In this document: positions 48,123 to 56,331 of the stretch, piece by piece
Layout of the letters: each line of letters opens with the position of its first letter
How positions within the stretch are numbered: position 1 is the stretch's first letter
From: JAJPGZ01 sp038229295
Lineage (GTDB): Bacteria; Verrucomicrobiota; Verrucomicrobiia; Chthoniobacterales; UBA10450
Reading direction: 5' to 3'
NCBI GenBank assembly: GCA_038229295.1
Contig: JBBROO010000003.1
Location: forward strand, 1-64,000
Length of the DNA stretch: 64,000 nt
Notes under the pieces: model-generated
The model's input: only the letters and a program-made list of their open reading frames with translations
The model's database searches: none
Told to the model about the DNA's origin: nothing
Position numbers and translations under genes: made by a program

Positions 48123-49769
48123 ATGACCTCCAATCGCGTTATCGCGTTTTTCGCTGTCACCATTTTCTGCATGGGAATTTCGCCGGCGCAGGTCGATCGC
48201 ATCACCGGCCGAAGTTTCGCCACGCGTTCGGAGGTCCTGGCGCGACACGGAATGGTTTGCACTAGCGTGCCGGCGGCGACGCAAGTTGGGATCGACATCT
48301 TGAAGCGCGGTGGCAGCGCGGTCGATGCGGCGATTGCCGCCAATGCGACGCTCGGATTAATGGAGCCGGTCTCGAATGGAATCGGCGGCGATCTCTTCGC
48401 CATCGTCTACAGCGCGAAGGAAAACAAACTTTACGGCATCAACGGCAGCGGACGGTCGCCGTTAGGCCTGATTTACGAGCAGATGAAAGCGGAGCTCGCG
48501 AAGTTGAAACGCGAGACGATTCCGCCGCAGGGAATGTTGCCGATCAGCGTGCCGGGTTGCGTCGACGCCTGGGCCGAGCTGCACAAGAAATTCGGGAAAC
48601 TGAAATTGGGCGATGATCTCGCCCCGGCGATTCGTTATGCCGAGGAAGGTTTTCCGGTGACGGAACTGATCGCGTACTACTGGGGATTCGGTCCAAAGAT
48701 TTACAAGGATTTACCGGGCGGATTTACCGAGACCTACACCGCGGACGGGCGTACGCCGGCGAAAGGCGACATCTTCAAAAATCCGGCGTTGGCAAAAACG
48801 CTGCGCCTGATCGGCGAGAAAGGGCGCGATGCTTTTTACAGGGGCGAGATCGTGGACAAGATCGACATCTTCATGCAGCAGAACGGCGGGTTCCTGCGCA
48901 AAACTGATTTCGAAAAACACACGAGCACGTGGATTGATCCCGTTTCGACGAATTATCGTGGCTACGATGTCTTCGAGCTTCCGCCTAACGGGCAAGGCAT
49001 CGCCACGTTGCAGATTCTGAACATTCTCGAAGGATTCGATCTCAAAGCGATGGGGCGCAATTCGCCGGAGACATTGCACACCATGATCGAAGCGAAGAAA
49101 ATCGCCTGGGCCGATCGGGCAAAGTTTTACGCCGATCCAGCGTTCGCTAAAATTCCACTAACGAAGTTAATCTCGAAAGAGTACGCGACAGAACGGCGGA
49201 AACTGATCGATCCGAATCACGCCGCGAAAAGTGTCGCTGCGGGCAAGATCGACAATGGCGATACGATCTACATGTGCGCGGCCGATGACGAAGGGAACAT
49301 GGTATCGTTAATTCAAAGTAATTATCGCGGCATGGGCAGCGGCATTGTTGTGCCCGGACTCGGATTTATGTTTCAGGATCGCGGCGAGCTTTTCTCGATG
49401 GAGCCCGGCCACGCGAATGTTTACGCGCCGGGCAAACGCCCGTTTCACACCATCATTCCCGGCTTCGTCATGAAAGATCGACAACCGTATCTCGCGTTCG
49501 GCGTCATGGGCGGCGGGATGCAGCCGCAGGGCCACGTTCAAGTCCTAACGAATCAGATCGATTTCGGATTGGGCGTGCAGGAAGCGGGCGATGCGCCGCG
49601 TTGGCAACATGCGCGACGAACCCAACCACTGATTTCAATTATCGGCTCTTCCGTTACAACAACGGCGACAATATCACGGCTTCGACCGCGAACACCGAAG
49701 TCGGCACGCAGGGAATTGGTGGCATCGTCATTAAGCCACTCGACCTCGGGCTCAGCGTCGGCTCGTTGA
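48123..49769 (+). pseudogene. ggt: Gamma-glutamyltransferase, C-terminus replaced (probable pseudogene or chimera)
   Basis: GGT family protein of Ntn-hydrolase type. A signal peptide (RVIAFFAVTIFCMGISPAQ) is followed by a normal large subunit (GMVCTSVPAATQVGIDILKRGGSAVDAAIAANATLGLMEPVSNGIGGDLFA) and small subunit start with nucleophile Thr in NGDTIYMCAADDEGNMVSLIQSNYRGMGSGIV. Homology runs to QEAGDAPRWQHA (about 49612). From there the frame continues 52 codons as Arg/Ser/Thr-rich nonsense instead of the usual ~50-60 residue ending after the PRWxH...SSEPTGE region. A different gene's remnant begins in another frame at about 49619. So a deletion or assembly joint lies near 49610-49620. Motifs 48858, 49245, 49474. 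Confidence 0.85.
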
Positions 49770-50029
49770 TTTACGGTTACTCGCTCATGGGCGCCGATGT
49801 GACGGCGGCCAATTCCACGCAACTGCTCAATTGGACGAACGCCACCTATTTTCCGACGACGACCGACGGAACAACCGGCGGCGGCGGGATCGATCTGGCG
49901 GCGGTCAACGGCATGCTCTTCGGTGTCGTGCCCGAATCGGCGCCTTCCGCGGGCTTGGTCGGCGGATTCGTAATTTTGATTTCCGTTTGTCATCAACTTC
50001 GGAAACGCGCGGCGTCGAAGAGCAGTTGA
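49619..50029 (+). pseudogene. 3' remnant of a PEP-CTERM-type secreted protein
   Basis: An open frame without its own plausible start reads NPTTDFNYRLFRYNNGDN, then IGGIVIKPLDLGLSVGSLIYGYSLMG, DVTAANSTQLLNWTNATYFP and GGGGIDLAAVNGMLFGV. It ends VPESAPSAGLVGGFVILISVCHQLRKRA, a sorting signal of PEP-CTERM type (VPE, hydrophobic helix, basic end). This pattern is typical of large extracellular proteins in these bacteria. Only ~137 C-terminal residues remain, joined to the truncated GGT gene. A motif copy (50030) follows its stop directly. Confidence 0.8.
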
Positions 50030-50073
50030 TGTCGATCTTGTAAGCCACTCGGGAATGCCGCAACATTCGCGGC

Positions 50074-51402
50074 ATGGCTGAGGAGAAGATGTCGATCCAA
50101 CAAGCGGAGAATGTCGATCATCAACTGGTGCGCGGCATCGGCATTCCCGCGTTAACGGCAAACATCATCAGCTCGACCATCGGCGCGGGGATTTTTGTGA
50201 TTCCGGCGACAGTCGCGGCCGGACTCGGACCCGCCGCTCCGCTGGCGTTCATCGTTTGCGCGATTGCGATGGTGTTGTTCGTCACCTGTTTCGCTATCGC
50301 CGGAAGTCGGGTGTCGTTAACGGGCGGACTCTACGCGTATGTCGAAGTTGCGTTCGGCAAATACGTCGGCTTTCTCGCCGGCATGCTTTATTTTCTCACC
50401 GCGCTCGGCGCGGTTGCGGGAGTTGTGAATGTGCTCGCGAACTCAATCGCGCTCGTCGTTCCGTTTCTCGGCAGCCCGGTCATGCGCATCGTAGTCATGC
50501 TCGCCGTTTATGGCGTGCTCGTGTTCATCAACATCCGCGGCGTGCGCGAAGGCGCGGGCGCTGTCACCACAATTACGATCGCGAAACTTTTGCCGCTGCT
50601 CTTGTTCATCGGCGTCGGAATATTTTTCATTCATCCGGCAAATCTCAGCTTCACCGCGTGGCCCGGAAGCAAACCGTTAGGCGACGCGGTTATCCTGTTG
50701 ATCTTCGCCTTCGTCGGAATCGAGGTCGCGTTGATCCCGAGCGGCGAAGTGAAAAATCCCGCGCGGACCGTTCCGCGCTCGGCTTATCTCGCGCTCGTCA
50801 TTACCACCGTCATTTACATCATGATCCAACTCGTAGCGCAGGGAACGCTCGGTGTCGATCTTGCCAATCACAAAGACGCGCCACTCGCCGAAGCCGCGGC
50901 CATTTTTCTCGGCCACATCGGCCGCACCATTCTGCTCGCGGGCGCAACCATCTCCGCGTTCGGATTCGTCACCAGCGACATCCTCAGTTCGCCGCGCATG
51001 ATCTTCGCCTTCGGCCGCGACGGCGCGTTGCCGGCGTGGTTCGCGCACGTCCATCTGCGCTACCGTTCGCCCGACGTCGCCATTATCACCTACGCCGTCC
51101 TCGCCTTCGCCTTGTCCGTCAGCGGCACCTTCGAAAAACTCGCCGTCCTTTCCAACGTCGCCGTTCTCCTGATGTATCTGCTCTGCTGCGCCGCCTGCTG
51201 GTTTCTGGTGCAACGCGACGTTCGCGCCGACGGCGCTCAGCCCTTCAACTTTCCCGGAATGAAAATCGTGCCCGCGCTCGCGATTGTCGCCATCATCTGG
51301 ATCCTCGCCCACGCGACCGCGCGCGAGTTTGAAGTGACGGCGATCGTGCTGGTGATCGCATCAGTGCTGTATTTCGTTAGGGCGAAATTGCGACCGCGTT
51401 AA
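50074..51402 (+). CDS. APC-family amino acid permease
   Basis: A 442-residue transporter with about 12 helices: IGIPALTANIISSTIGAGIFVIPATVAAGLGPAAPLAFIVCAIAM (TM1 unwound GAGIF motif), GGLYAYVEVAFGKYVGFLAGMLYFLTALGAVAGVVNVLA, LIFAFVGIEVALIPSGEVKNPARTVPRSAYLALVITTVIYI and SSPRMIFAFGRDGALPAWFAHVH. It is likely an amino acid/polyamine importer or exchanger. Its 3' 220 bp (51158-51377) is repeated almost exactly at 52468-52687. The C-terminus after the repeat (RAKLRPR) differs from that of the downstream copy. Motif 50853 encodes GVDLANH. The stop overlaps the convergent DUF2442 gene by 4 bp. Confidence 0.93.
   Translation: MAEEKMSIQQAENVDHQLVRGIGIPALTANIISSTIGAGIFVIPATVAAGLGPAAPLAFIVCAIAMVLFVTCFAIAGSRVSLTGGLYAYVEVAFGKYVGFLAGMLYFLTALGAVAGVVNVLANSIALVVPFLGSPVMRIVVMLAVYGVLVFINIRGVREGAGAVTTITIAKLLPLLLFIGVGIFFIHPANLSFTAWPGSKPLGDAVILLIFAFVGIEVALIPSGEVKNPARTVPRSAYLALVITTVIYIMIQLVAQGTLGVDLANHKDAPLAEAAAIFLGHIGRTILLAGATISAFGFVTSDILSSPRMIFAFGRDGALPAWFAHVHLRYRSPDVAIITYAVLAFALSVSGTFEKLAVLSNVAVLLMYLLCCAACWFLVQRDVRADGAQPFNFPGMKIVPALAIVAIIWILAHATAREFEVTAIVLVIASVLYFVRAKLRPR
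51158..51377 (+). repeat. Direct repeat, copy 1 (3' end of APC permease)
   Basis: From GTCGCCGTTCTCCTG to GTATTTCG, about 220 bp, repeated at 52468-52687 with only scattered third-position changes. The two copies are 1.3 kb apart in direct orientation and bracket four small genes. Confidence 0.9.
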
Positions 51403-51710
51403 TGCTTCGCTGCATTCGCGCGCGATGCGAGCCATTCATCGAATGACTGCTTGCTCTCGAAGGATCGTCGTCCGCTGAGAATTCCTTCGATGCTGATGTC
51501 TTCGTCCAATTGCGGCCAATGAATCCCGATGCCGCGGCCGATCATTTGATGATCGTTGCGTTCTGCCGCGCTGCCGTGGAGCAACCGCGGATACCACGCC
51601 AGTGGCGCTGACACCGTGCGACCGTCGCTAAGATCGACAATCAGCGCGTCATCAGTCACGCGCACCGATGTCGCAGTCACTTCCAGTTCTTTAGTCGCCG
51701 AAGAATTCAT
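51399..51710 (-). CDS. DUF2442-family protein
   Basis: A 103-residue protein with the DUF2442 core: VRVTDDALIVDLSDGRTVSAPLAWYPRLLHGSAAERNDHQMIGRGIGIHWPQLDEDISIEGILSG. DUF2442 genes are commonly paired with DUF4160 genes, as here (51691-51942, overlapping 20 bp), and are often proposed as small toxin-antitoxin-like pairs, without firm proof. Motif 51630 encodes LIVDLSDG in a position where the family normally has that same sequence. Confidence 0.88.
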   Translation of the reverse strand: MNSSATKELEVTATSVRVTDDALIVDLSDGRTVSAPLAWYPRLLHGSAAERNDHQMIGRGIGIHWPQLDEDISIEGILSGRRSFESKQSFDEWLASRANAAKH

Positions 51711-51942
51711 TCCAACGCTCTAACAGTATTTCCCGTTGTTGCATGATCAAACGGTAAATGTCCATCAACTCACTGCGACTGAAGCCAGCGCTTCGTTCGT
51801 ATTCGACGGGCTCGAGCCAAAACTTCGCGGTCCGACTCTCTCGCTCGACATGTACATGCCGCGGCTCACCGCGATCGTCCGCGAAGAAGAAGAATCGATA
51901 ACCGCGCTCGCGCAGAACTGTTGGCACGCCGGCGATTTTCAA
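51691..51942 (-). CDS. DUF4160-family protein
   Basis: An 83-residue protein: MKIAGVPTVLRERGYRFFFFADDRGEPRHVHVERESRTAKFWLEPVEY is the DUF4160 signature (PxI...G.RFxF...D...PxHVHV). It is upstream of and overlaps the DUF2442 gene, a typical pair. Its start lies 2 bp from a half TGTCATTCC repeat, so the pair is bounded by repeat sequence on this side and by the permease repeat on the other. Confidence 0.9.
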   Translation of the reverse strand: MKIAGVPTVLRERGYRFFFFADDRGEPRHVHVERESRTAKFWLEPVEYERSAGFSRSELMDIYRLIMQQREILLERWNEFFGD

Positions 51943-51943
51943 C

Positions 51944-51977
51944 TGTCATTCCGAGCGAAGTCGAGGAATCTCTCATT
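51944..51977. repeat. Half copy of the TGTCATTCCGAGC repeat
   Basis: TGTCATTCCGAGCGAAGTCGAGGAATCTC without the matching GGATGACA end. It separates the divergent DUF4160 and DUF2283 genes, whose starts lie directly at its two edges. Confidence 0.8.
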
Positions 51978-52181
51978 GTGAAAATAAAAGTCTGGTTCGA
52001 TCAGGAAGCTGATTTCCTGGAAGTCCTGTTTTCTGACAAACCGGGGTTCATGCGCGAAACGACGAACGCTGCCGTGATGGAACGAGTGGACGAAGAAGGA
52101 AACGTTCTCGGATTTTCCATTTTGGGCGTGAGCAAGCTCGCGCGCGAAAAGCCGCTCGTTGCTGAACTGACGACTCCTTGA
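51978..52181 (+). CDS. DUF2283-family protein
   Basis: A 67-residue protein: KIKVWFDQEADFLEVLFSDKPGFMRETTNAAVMERVDEEGNVLGFSILGVSKLA matches DUF2283 (KixYDxexDxLyI...rTxEl...idexGxivGiEIL). Start GTG 51978, directly after the half repeat. It belongs to the class of small genes often found near toxin-antitoxin modules. It is followed 4 bp later by another small gene, probably co-translated. Confidence 0.85.
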   Translation: MKIKVWFDQEADFLEVLFSDKPGFMRETTNAAVMERVDEEGNVLGFSILGVSKLAREKPLVAELTTP

Positions 52182-52185
52182 AACA

Positions 52186-52383
52186 GTGATTGATCGTGCG
52201 CGAATTCAGATCGAGCTAACCAAGCTCACGCCCGGCGAACGTATGCTTCGCCTAACCGATCCACAATCTGGCCTGTCACTCGAGCGAAAGCTCGACGCAG
52301 AAAAACCCGTCACCGATCAGAAGGAAACGTTATTGTCGATCTTTGAAGCTGCGCTCTCGCGAGCGGAACTGAGTCTAGCTTAA
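52186..52383 (+). CDS. Small protein of unknown function
   Basis: 65 residues: IDRARIQIELTKLTPGERMLRLTDPQSGLSLERKLDAEKPVTDQKETLLSIFEAALSRAELSLA. Start GTG 52186, 4 bp after the DUF2283 stop, so probably its partner. The sequence is mostly helical and charged. No family is recognised with confidence. Motif 52334 encodes LLSIFE. Confidence 0.6.
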   Translation: MIDRARIQIELTKLTPGERMLRLTDPQSGLSLERKLDAEKPVTDQKETLLSIFEAALSRAELSLA

Positions 52384-52467
52384 AGAGGCGGCCCCTCATG
52401 CATCGTAAGCCGCTTACGATGGAGGATTGTAGCCGGTTAATCTATTAGGTCTCAGCTTCCGGCGTGT

Positions 52468-52719
52468 GTCGCCGTTCTCCTGATGTATCTGCTCTGCTGC
52501 GCCGCCTGCTGGTTTTTGGTGCAACGCGACGTCCGCGCCGACGGCGCTCAGCCCTTCAATTTTCCCGGCATGAAAATCGTCCCCGCGCTCGCGATTGTCG
52601 CGATCATCTGGATCCTCGCGCACGCGACCGCGCGCGAGTTCGAAGTAACGGCGATTGTGCTGGTGATTGCATCAGTGTTGTACTTCGCGCGGAGGTTATT
52701 AAATCGAGCCCGGAGCTAG
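52468..52719 (+). pseudogene. Duplicated 3' fragment of the APC permease gene (direct repeat copy 2)
   Basis: A frame reading VAVLLMYLLCCAACWFLVQRDVRADGAQPFNFPGMKIVPALAIVAIIWILAHATAREFEVTAIVLVIASVLYFARRLLNRARS repeats the permease C-terminus (51158-51377) with the original-looking ending. There is no 5' part or start. Upstream (52384-52467) is a short sequence with no gene (contains TCGTAAGCCGCTTACGA, a palindrome at about 52402-52418). The cassette of four small genes seems to have been captured between two copies of the permease 3' end. Confidence 0.88.
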
Positions 52720-52742
52720 ATATCGCACAGGCTCCGACAGCG

Positions 52743-53498
52743 TCATGTTGCCAAGTTACGAAGATGAATTGCTACTTCCGTCGTGGCGAGAAGGTTCGTG
52801 AAAGAGTGGAGTAATATTGTCAGGATTGTTGATCCTGTTTTGTACCGTGCAGTGCCGAGGATACATCCGAGAACGAAAATATTGCTGATGGTATATAGAT
52901 CGTATTGGAGGTGAATCGCGGCCCAGATTGCAGAGGACACAAAAACCGCTCCATACCATCGGACGATTGAGGCCGATAACCCTCGAATCAGAAATCCTCG
53001 AAAGAATAGTTCTTCCGACAAAGGAGCAGCGATCAGTAACGCCACCCATAAAATCCACGGCGATTGAAGTGATGCATAAGTTTTCACCATGTATTCGGGC
53101 GTCGTCGGTTTGCCTAGCAAGACGGAAATACCATCGGATACCGCGACAAACATGATCAAGACGCCCAGCCAAACAAGAAGCTGTCGCAGGCTTGGAAAGC
53201 GAAGGCCGAGGTATGAAGCGATTTTGGAACCGTGCTTGAGCTGGACAATGACAATTGTCGCGAGCACGGAAGCAATTCCAGCTGCAAATGTGCACCAGGA
53301 TAATAGCCGCCCATCATACTTTAATTCGGATGCGAGCGCTGAAAGCTCATTACTCGGCACGGCGCCTTTTGTAACCACAATGTATGCGGCGACCGTGATT
53401 GACTGAATGATGAACGCTCCGCAAAGAATCAAAATGCCCCACACAATCGTGGCAACCGCGCCCCAAGATTGATCCTCAACGTTCGGTCGCTGTTCCAC
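52743..53498 (-). CDS. CPBP-family intramembrane metalloprotease
   Basis: A 251-residue membrane protein with about eight hydrophobic segments and the CPBP/CAAX-protease motifs: APLSEELFFRGFLIRGL (EExxxR), AIWAAIHLQ (FxxxH) and HSFTNLLATT (HxxxN/D). It may process prenylated or bacteriocin-type peptides or be regulatory. The base composition is visibly more AT-rich than its neighbours, and no AAGATCGACA copy occurs from 52344 to 54445, consistent with recent acquisition. It adjoins the rearranged permease fragment. Confidence 0.9.
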   Translation of the reverse strand: MEQRPNVEDQSWGAVATIVWGILILCGAFIIQSITVAAYIVVTKGAVPSNELSALASELKYDGRLLSWCTFAAGIASVLATIVIVQLKHGSKIASYLGLRFPSLRQLLVWLGVLIMFVAVSDGISVLLGKPTTPEYMVKTYASLQSPWILWVALLIAAPLSEELFFRGFLIRGLSASIVRWYGAVFVSSAIWAAIHLQYDLYTISNIFVLGCILGTARYKTGSTILTILLHSFTNLLATTEVAIHLRNLAT

Positions 53499-53518
53499 CG
53501 CTCGTTTGCTAACGTTGT

Positions 53519-54829
53519 CTACTTCGGGAACTTCCCTTCAATCAACCCGTGCAAATGCGCGGCGATGGCCGGTTGATCGAGACGTTGAATAACTTCGTTC
53601 AAGAAACCGGTGACGATGAGGCGTTGGGCGACTTTGATCGGGATGCCGCGGGCGCGGAGATAGAAAAGTTCGTCTTCGTCGATCTGGCCGGAGGTGGCGC
53701 CGTGGCTGCAACGGACGTTGTCGGCCAGAATTTCGAGGCCGGGCATTGAGTTCGCTTCGGAGTCGTCGCTCAAAAGAAGATTGCGCACTTTTTGGTAGGC
53801 ATCGGTGAAATGCGCGTGCGGCTCGACCCGGATGAGGCCGCCGAACGTGCAACGCGCGCGATCGTCGAGCGCGTTTTTGTAAAGGAGATCGCTGGCGGTA
53901 TGCGGCGAGAGATGGTCTTGCAACGTGCGGGCGTCGAATTCCTGATCGCCATCGGCAACGGAGACGGCGAGAAGATCGCTGCGCCCGCCTTCGCCGATGA
54001 GTCGACTGAGACTTTCGAATCGCGAATATTTTCCGCCGAGATGCAGATTGAGGCTCATGGCCGACGCGTCGTGGTCGACCGTGGTCGTGTTCATCTGCAA
54101 CGCGCGCACGTTTTCGCCCCACTGTTGCGCGCAAACGTAAGTGATCTTCGCGCCTGGCCCGGCGATGAGATCGTTCACGCCGCAAGCGAAGCCCGGTGAT
54201 TGTCGATCTAACGAACGGAAGTGTTCGATGACTGTGACCTTGGCCAATTCGTCGGTGACGAGAAGAAGATGCGGGAACACGGAAGCGTTCTTGCCGTGCA
54301 GCCAATGGAAAATTTCGATCGGCGATTCGATCTCAACGCCGCGCGGGATGTAAAGAAATGTGCCGGACGAAACCAGCGCCTTATGCAATGCAGCGAACTT
54401 GGCCGAGCCAAGCACGGCCGGTTGCGACATGAAATGTTTTCGGAAAAGATCGACATGTTCGACCATGGCGCGCTCGAGCGGTTGGAAAATGACGCCGCGT
54501 TTCTTCAGCTGTTCCGAAACGATCTCGCGTTCGATGAGCTGGTCGCCGGCGAAGACCAAACGCGCGGCGAATTCATCGAGTCCGCGCGATTGTTCGAGGA
54601 TCGATTGTCGATCTTGATCGGAAACGGCGCCGCCGAATTTAAACGGCGAAAGATCGAGAAGATCGACACTGGAAAATCGCCAGAGCGAATCTTTGCGCGC
54701 CGGCGAAGGGAGCGACTGGAATTGTTGCCAGGCTTCGCGTTGTTGATCGCGAAACCAATCCGGGAAATCCGATTCTCTCGGGCCGGAGAGAATCGTTTCC
54801 GTCATTTCATGTTCTGTGACTAACGACAT
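53519..54829 (-). CDS. sufD: FeS cluster assembly protein SufD
   Basis: A 436-residue SufB/SufD-family scaffold component. It shows GTFLYIPRGVEIESPIEIFHW, VTVIEHF, VNDLIAGPGAKITYVCAQQWGENV and a right-handed beta-helix. It ends GLEILADNVRCSHGATSGQIDEDELFYLRARGIP, the family C-terminus that contacts SufC. It is third in the operon sufC-sufB-sufD. Four AAGATCGACA copies are associated: 54446, 54606, 54659 and 54829, where the motif overlaps the ATG (AAGATCGACATG). A hybrid motif is at 54201. No Shine-Dalgarno is evident in front of the ATG. Confidence 0.95.
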   Translation of the reverse strand: MSLVTEHEMTETILSGPRESDFPDWFRDQQREAWQQFQSLPSPARKDSLWRFSSVDLLDLSPFKFGGAVSDQDRQSILEQSRGLDEFAARLVFAGDQLIEREIVSEQLKKRGVIFQPLERAMVEHVDLFRKHFMSQPAVLGSAKFAALHKALVSSGTFLYIPRGVEIESPIEIFHWLHGKNASVFPHLLLVTDELAKVTVIEHFRSLDRQSPGFACGVNDLIAGPGAKITYVCAQQWGENVRALQMNTTTVDHDASAMSLNLHLGGKYSRFESLSRLIGEGGRSDLLAVSVADGDQEFDARTLQDHLSPHTASDLLYKNALDDRARCTFGGLIRVEPHAHFTDAYQKVRNLLLSDDSEANSMPGLEILADNVRCSHGATSGQIDEDELFYLRARGIPIKVAQRLIVTGFLNEVIQRLDQPAIAAHLHGLIEGKFPK

Positions 54830-54908
54830 GTCGATCTTACGAAATATTTTCCACGCGTATCCGCCTTCGCCAAGGCTACGGCGTGATTCGGTTAACGCCC
54901 GTTCGGCG

Positions 54909-56318
54909 TTAACCGACCGAGCCTTCCATCTCCAGCTCGATCAAACGTTTGAGCTCGACGCTGTATTCCATCGGGAATTGGCGGACGAGATCGTTGACGA
55001 ATCCGTTGACGCTCAAGCTCATGGCCTGCGCTTCGGTTAGGCCGCGCTGTTGCATGTAGAAAATTTGCTCGGCGCTAACCTGGCTGACGCTGGCTTCGTG
55101 TTGCACGGCGTTGCCGGTGCCGCGCACGGTGATAGCGGGATAGGTGTCGGTGCGCGAAGTGGAGTTGATGAGGAGCGCGTCGCACTCGGTGTTGTTCTTG
55201 CAATTCTTGAGGTGCTTCGGCACGTGGACCAATCCGCGATAAGTGGCGCGGCCGGTGCCGATGGAGATCGATTTCGAAATGATGTTCGAGGTCGTTTCAT
55301 CGGCGGCATGGACCATCTTCGCGCCGGTGTCCTGATGTTGGCCGTCGTTGGCGAGCGCGATGGATAGAACTTCGCCGCGGGCGCGCCGGCCTTTCATGAT
55401 CACGCCCGGATATTTCATCGTTAGGCGCGAACCGATGTTGCAGTCGATCCATTTCACTTCGGCGTCTTCGTGCGCAATACCGCGTTTGGTCACGAGATTA
55501 AAAACGTTCTCGCTCCAGTTTTGCACGGTGATGTATTGCAGCTTCGCGCCTTTCATGGCGACGAGTTCAACGACGGCGCTGTGCAACGTCGCGGTGTTGA
55601 ACTTCGGCGCGGTGCAACCTTCCATGTAGGTGAGCTCCGAACCTTCATCGCAGATGATGAGGGTGCGTTCGAACTGCCCAAAATTTTCGGCGTTGATTCG
55701 AAAGTATGCCTGGAGCGGGTGCTTTACCTTTACGCCGGGCGGCACGTAGATGAACGAGCCGCCGCTGAAGACCGCGGAGTTGAGCGCGCTGAATTTGTTG
55801 TCACCGATCGGAATGACTTTGCCGAACCACTTTCGGAAAATATCGGGATGATTTTTTAATCCCTCTGTCGATCCAACGAATATTACGCCCTGTTCGCCGA
55901 CGGCTTTCTTGATGTTGGAATAAACGGCTTCGCTGTCGAATTGCGCTTCGACACCGGCGAGAAACCGGCGTTCCTGCTCCGGAATGCCGAGTCGCTCGAA
56001 CGTACGCTTCACATCGTCGGGAACTTCTTCCCAAGTTTTCTTGGGCTGTGTTCCTCCGCTCAAATAATAACGGATCTTATCGAAATCGATCGCCTCGAGA
56101 TCCTTACTTGCCCAATGCGTCGGCATCGGTTTTTCCAGAAATGTTTTGAGACCTTTGAGGCGAAATTCGCGGACCCAATCGGGATCTTCCTTGAGGTCGG
56201 AGATGTAGTGAACGGTCTTTTCCGTTAGGCCGGTGCCGGCATCGTATTGGTGGGTAACGTCGTACGAAAAATCACCTTTATTGCGATCGATGTCGACGGC
56301 TGCGTTTTCAGTTTTCAT
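54909..56318 (-). CDS. sufB: FeS cluster assembly protein SufB
   Basis: A 469-residue scaffold on which FeS clusters form in the SufBC2D complex. Conserved blocks: EEQxxxL-like PEQERRFLAGVEAQFDSEAVY, GVIFVGSTEGLKNHPDIF, FSALNSAVFSGGSFIYVPPGVKV, IICDEGSELTYMEGCTAP, QNWSENVFNLVTKRG, NDGQHQDTGAKMVHAADETTSNI and NTECDALLINSTSRTDTYP (conserved Cys region). The start ATG 56318 lies 13 bp after the sufC stop, and that gap is almost entirely a motif copy (56319-56328), giving GGCAAGATCGACAATG on the coding strand. Confidence 0.97.
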   Translation of the reverse strand: MKTENAAVDIDRNKGDFSYDVTHQYDAGTGLTEKTVHYISDLKEDPDWVREFRLKGLKTFLEKPMPTHWASKDLEAIDFDKIRYYLSGGTQPKKTWEEVPDDVKRTFERLGIPEQERRFLAGVEAQFDSEAVYSNIKKAVGEQGVIFVGSTEGLKNHPDIFRKWFGKVIPIGDNKFSALNSAVFSGGSFIYVPPGVKVKHPLQAYFRINAENFGQFERTLIICDEGSELTYMEGCTAPKFNTATLHSAVVELVAMKGAKLQYITVQNWSENVFNLVTKRGIAHEDAEVKWIDCNIGSRLTMKYPGVIMKGRRARGEVLSIALANDGQHQDTGAKMVHAADETTSNIISKSISIGTGRATYRGLVHVPKHLKNCKNNTECDALLINSTSRTDTYPAITVRGTGNAVQHEASVSQVSAEQIFYMQQRGLTEAQAMSLSVNGFVNDLVRQFPMEYSVELKRLIELEMEGSVG

Positions 56319-56331
56319 TGTCGATCTTGCC

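Noticed and set aside
52384..52467. Possible mobile-element end or att site (TCGTAAGCCGCTTACGA palindrome)
   Set aside because: No integrase or transposase in the window and no second copy of the palindrome at the other cassette edge.
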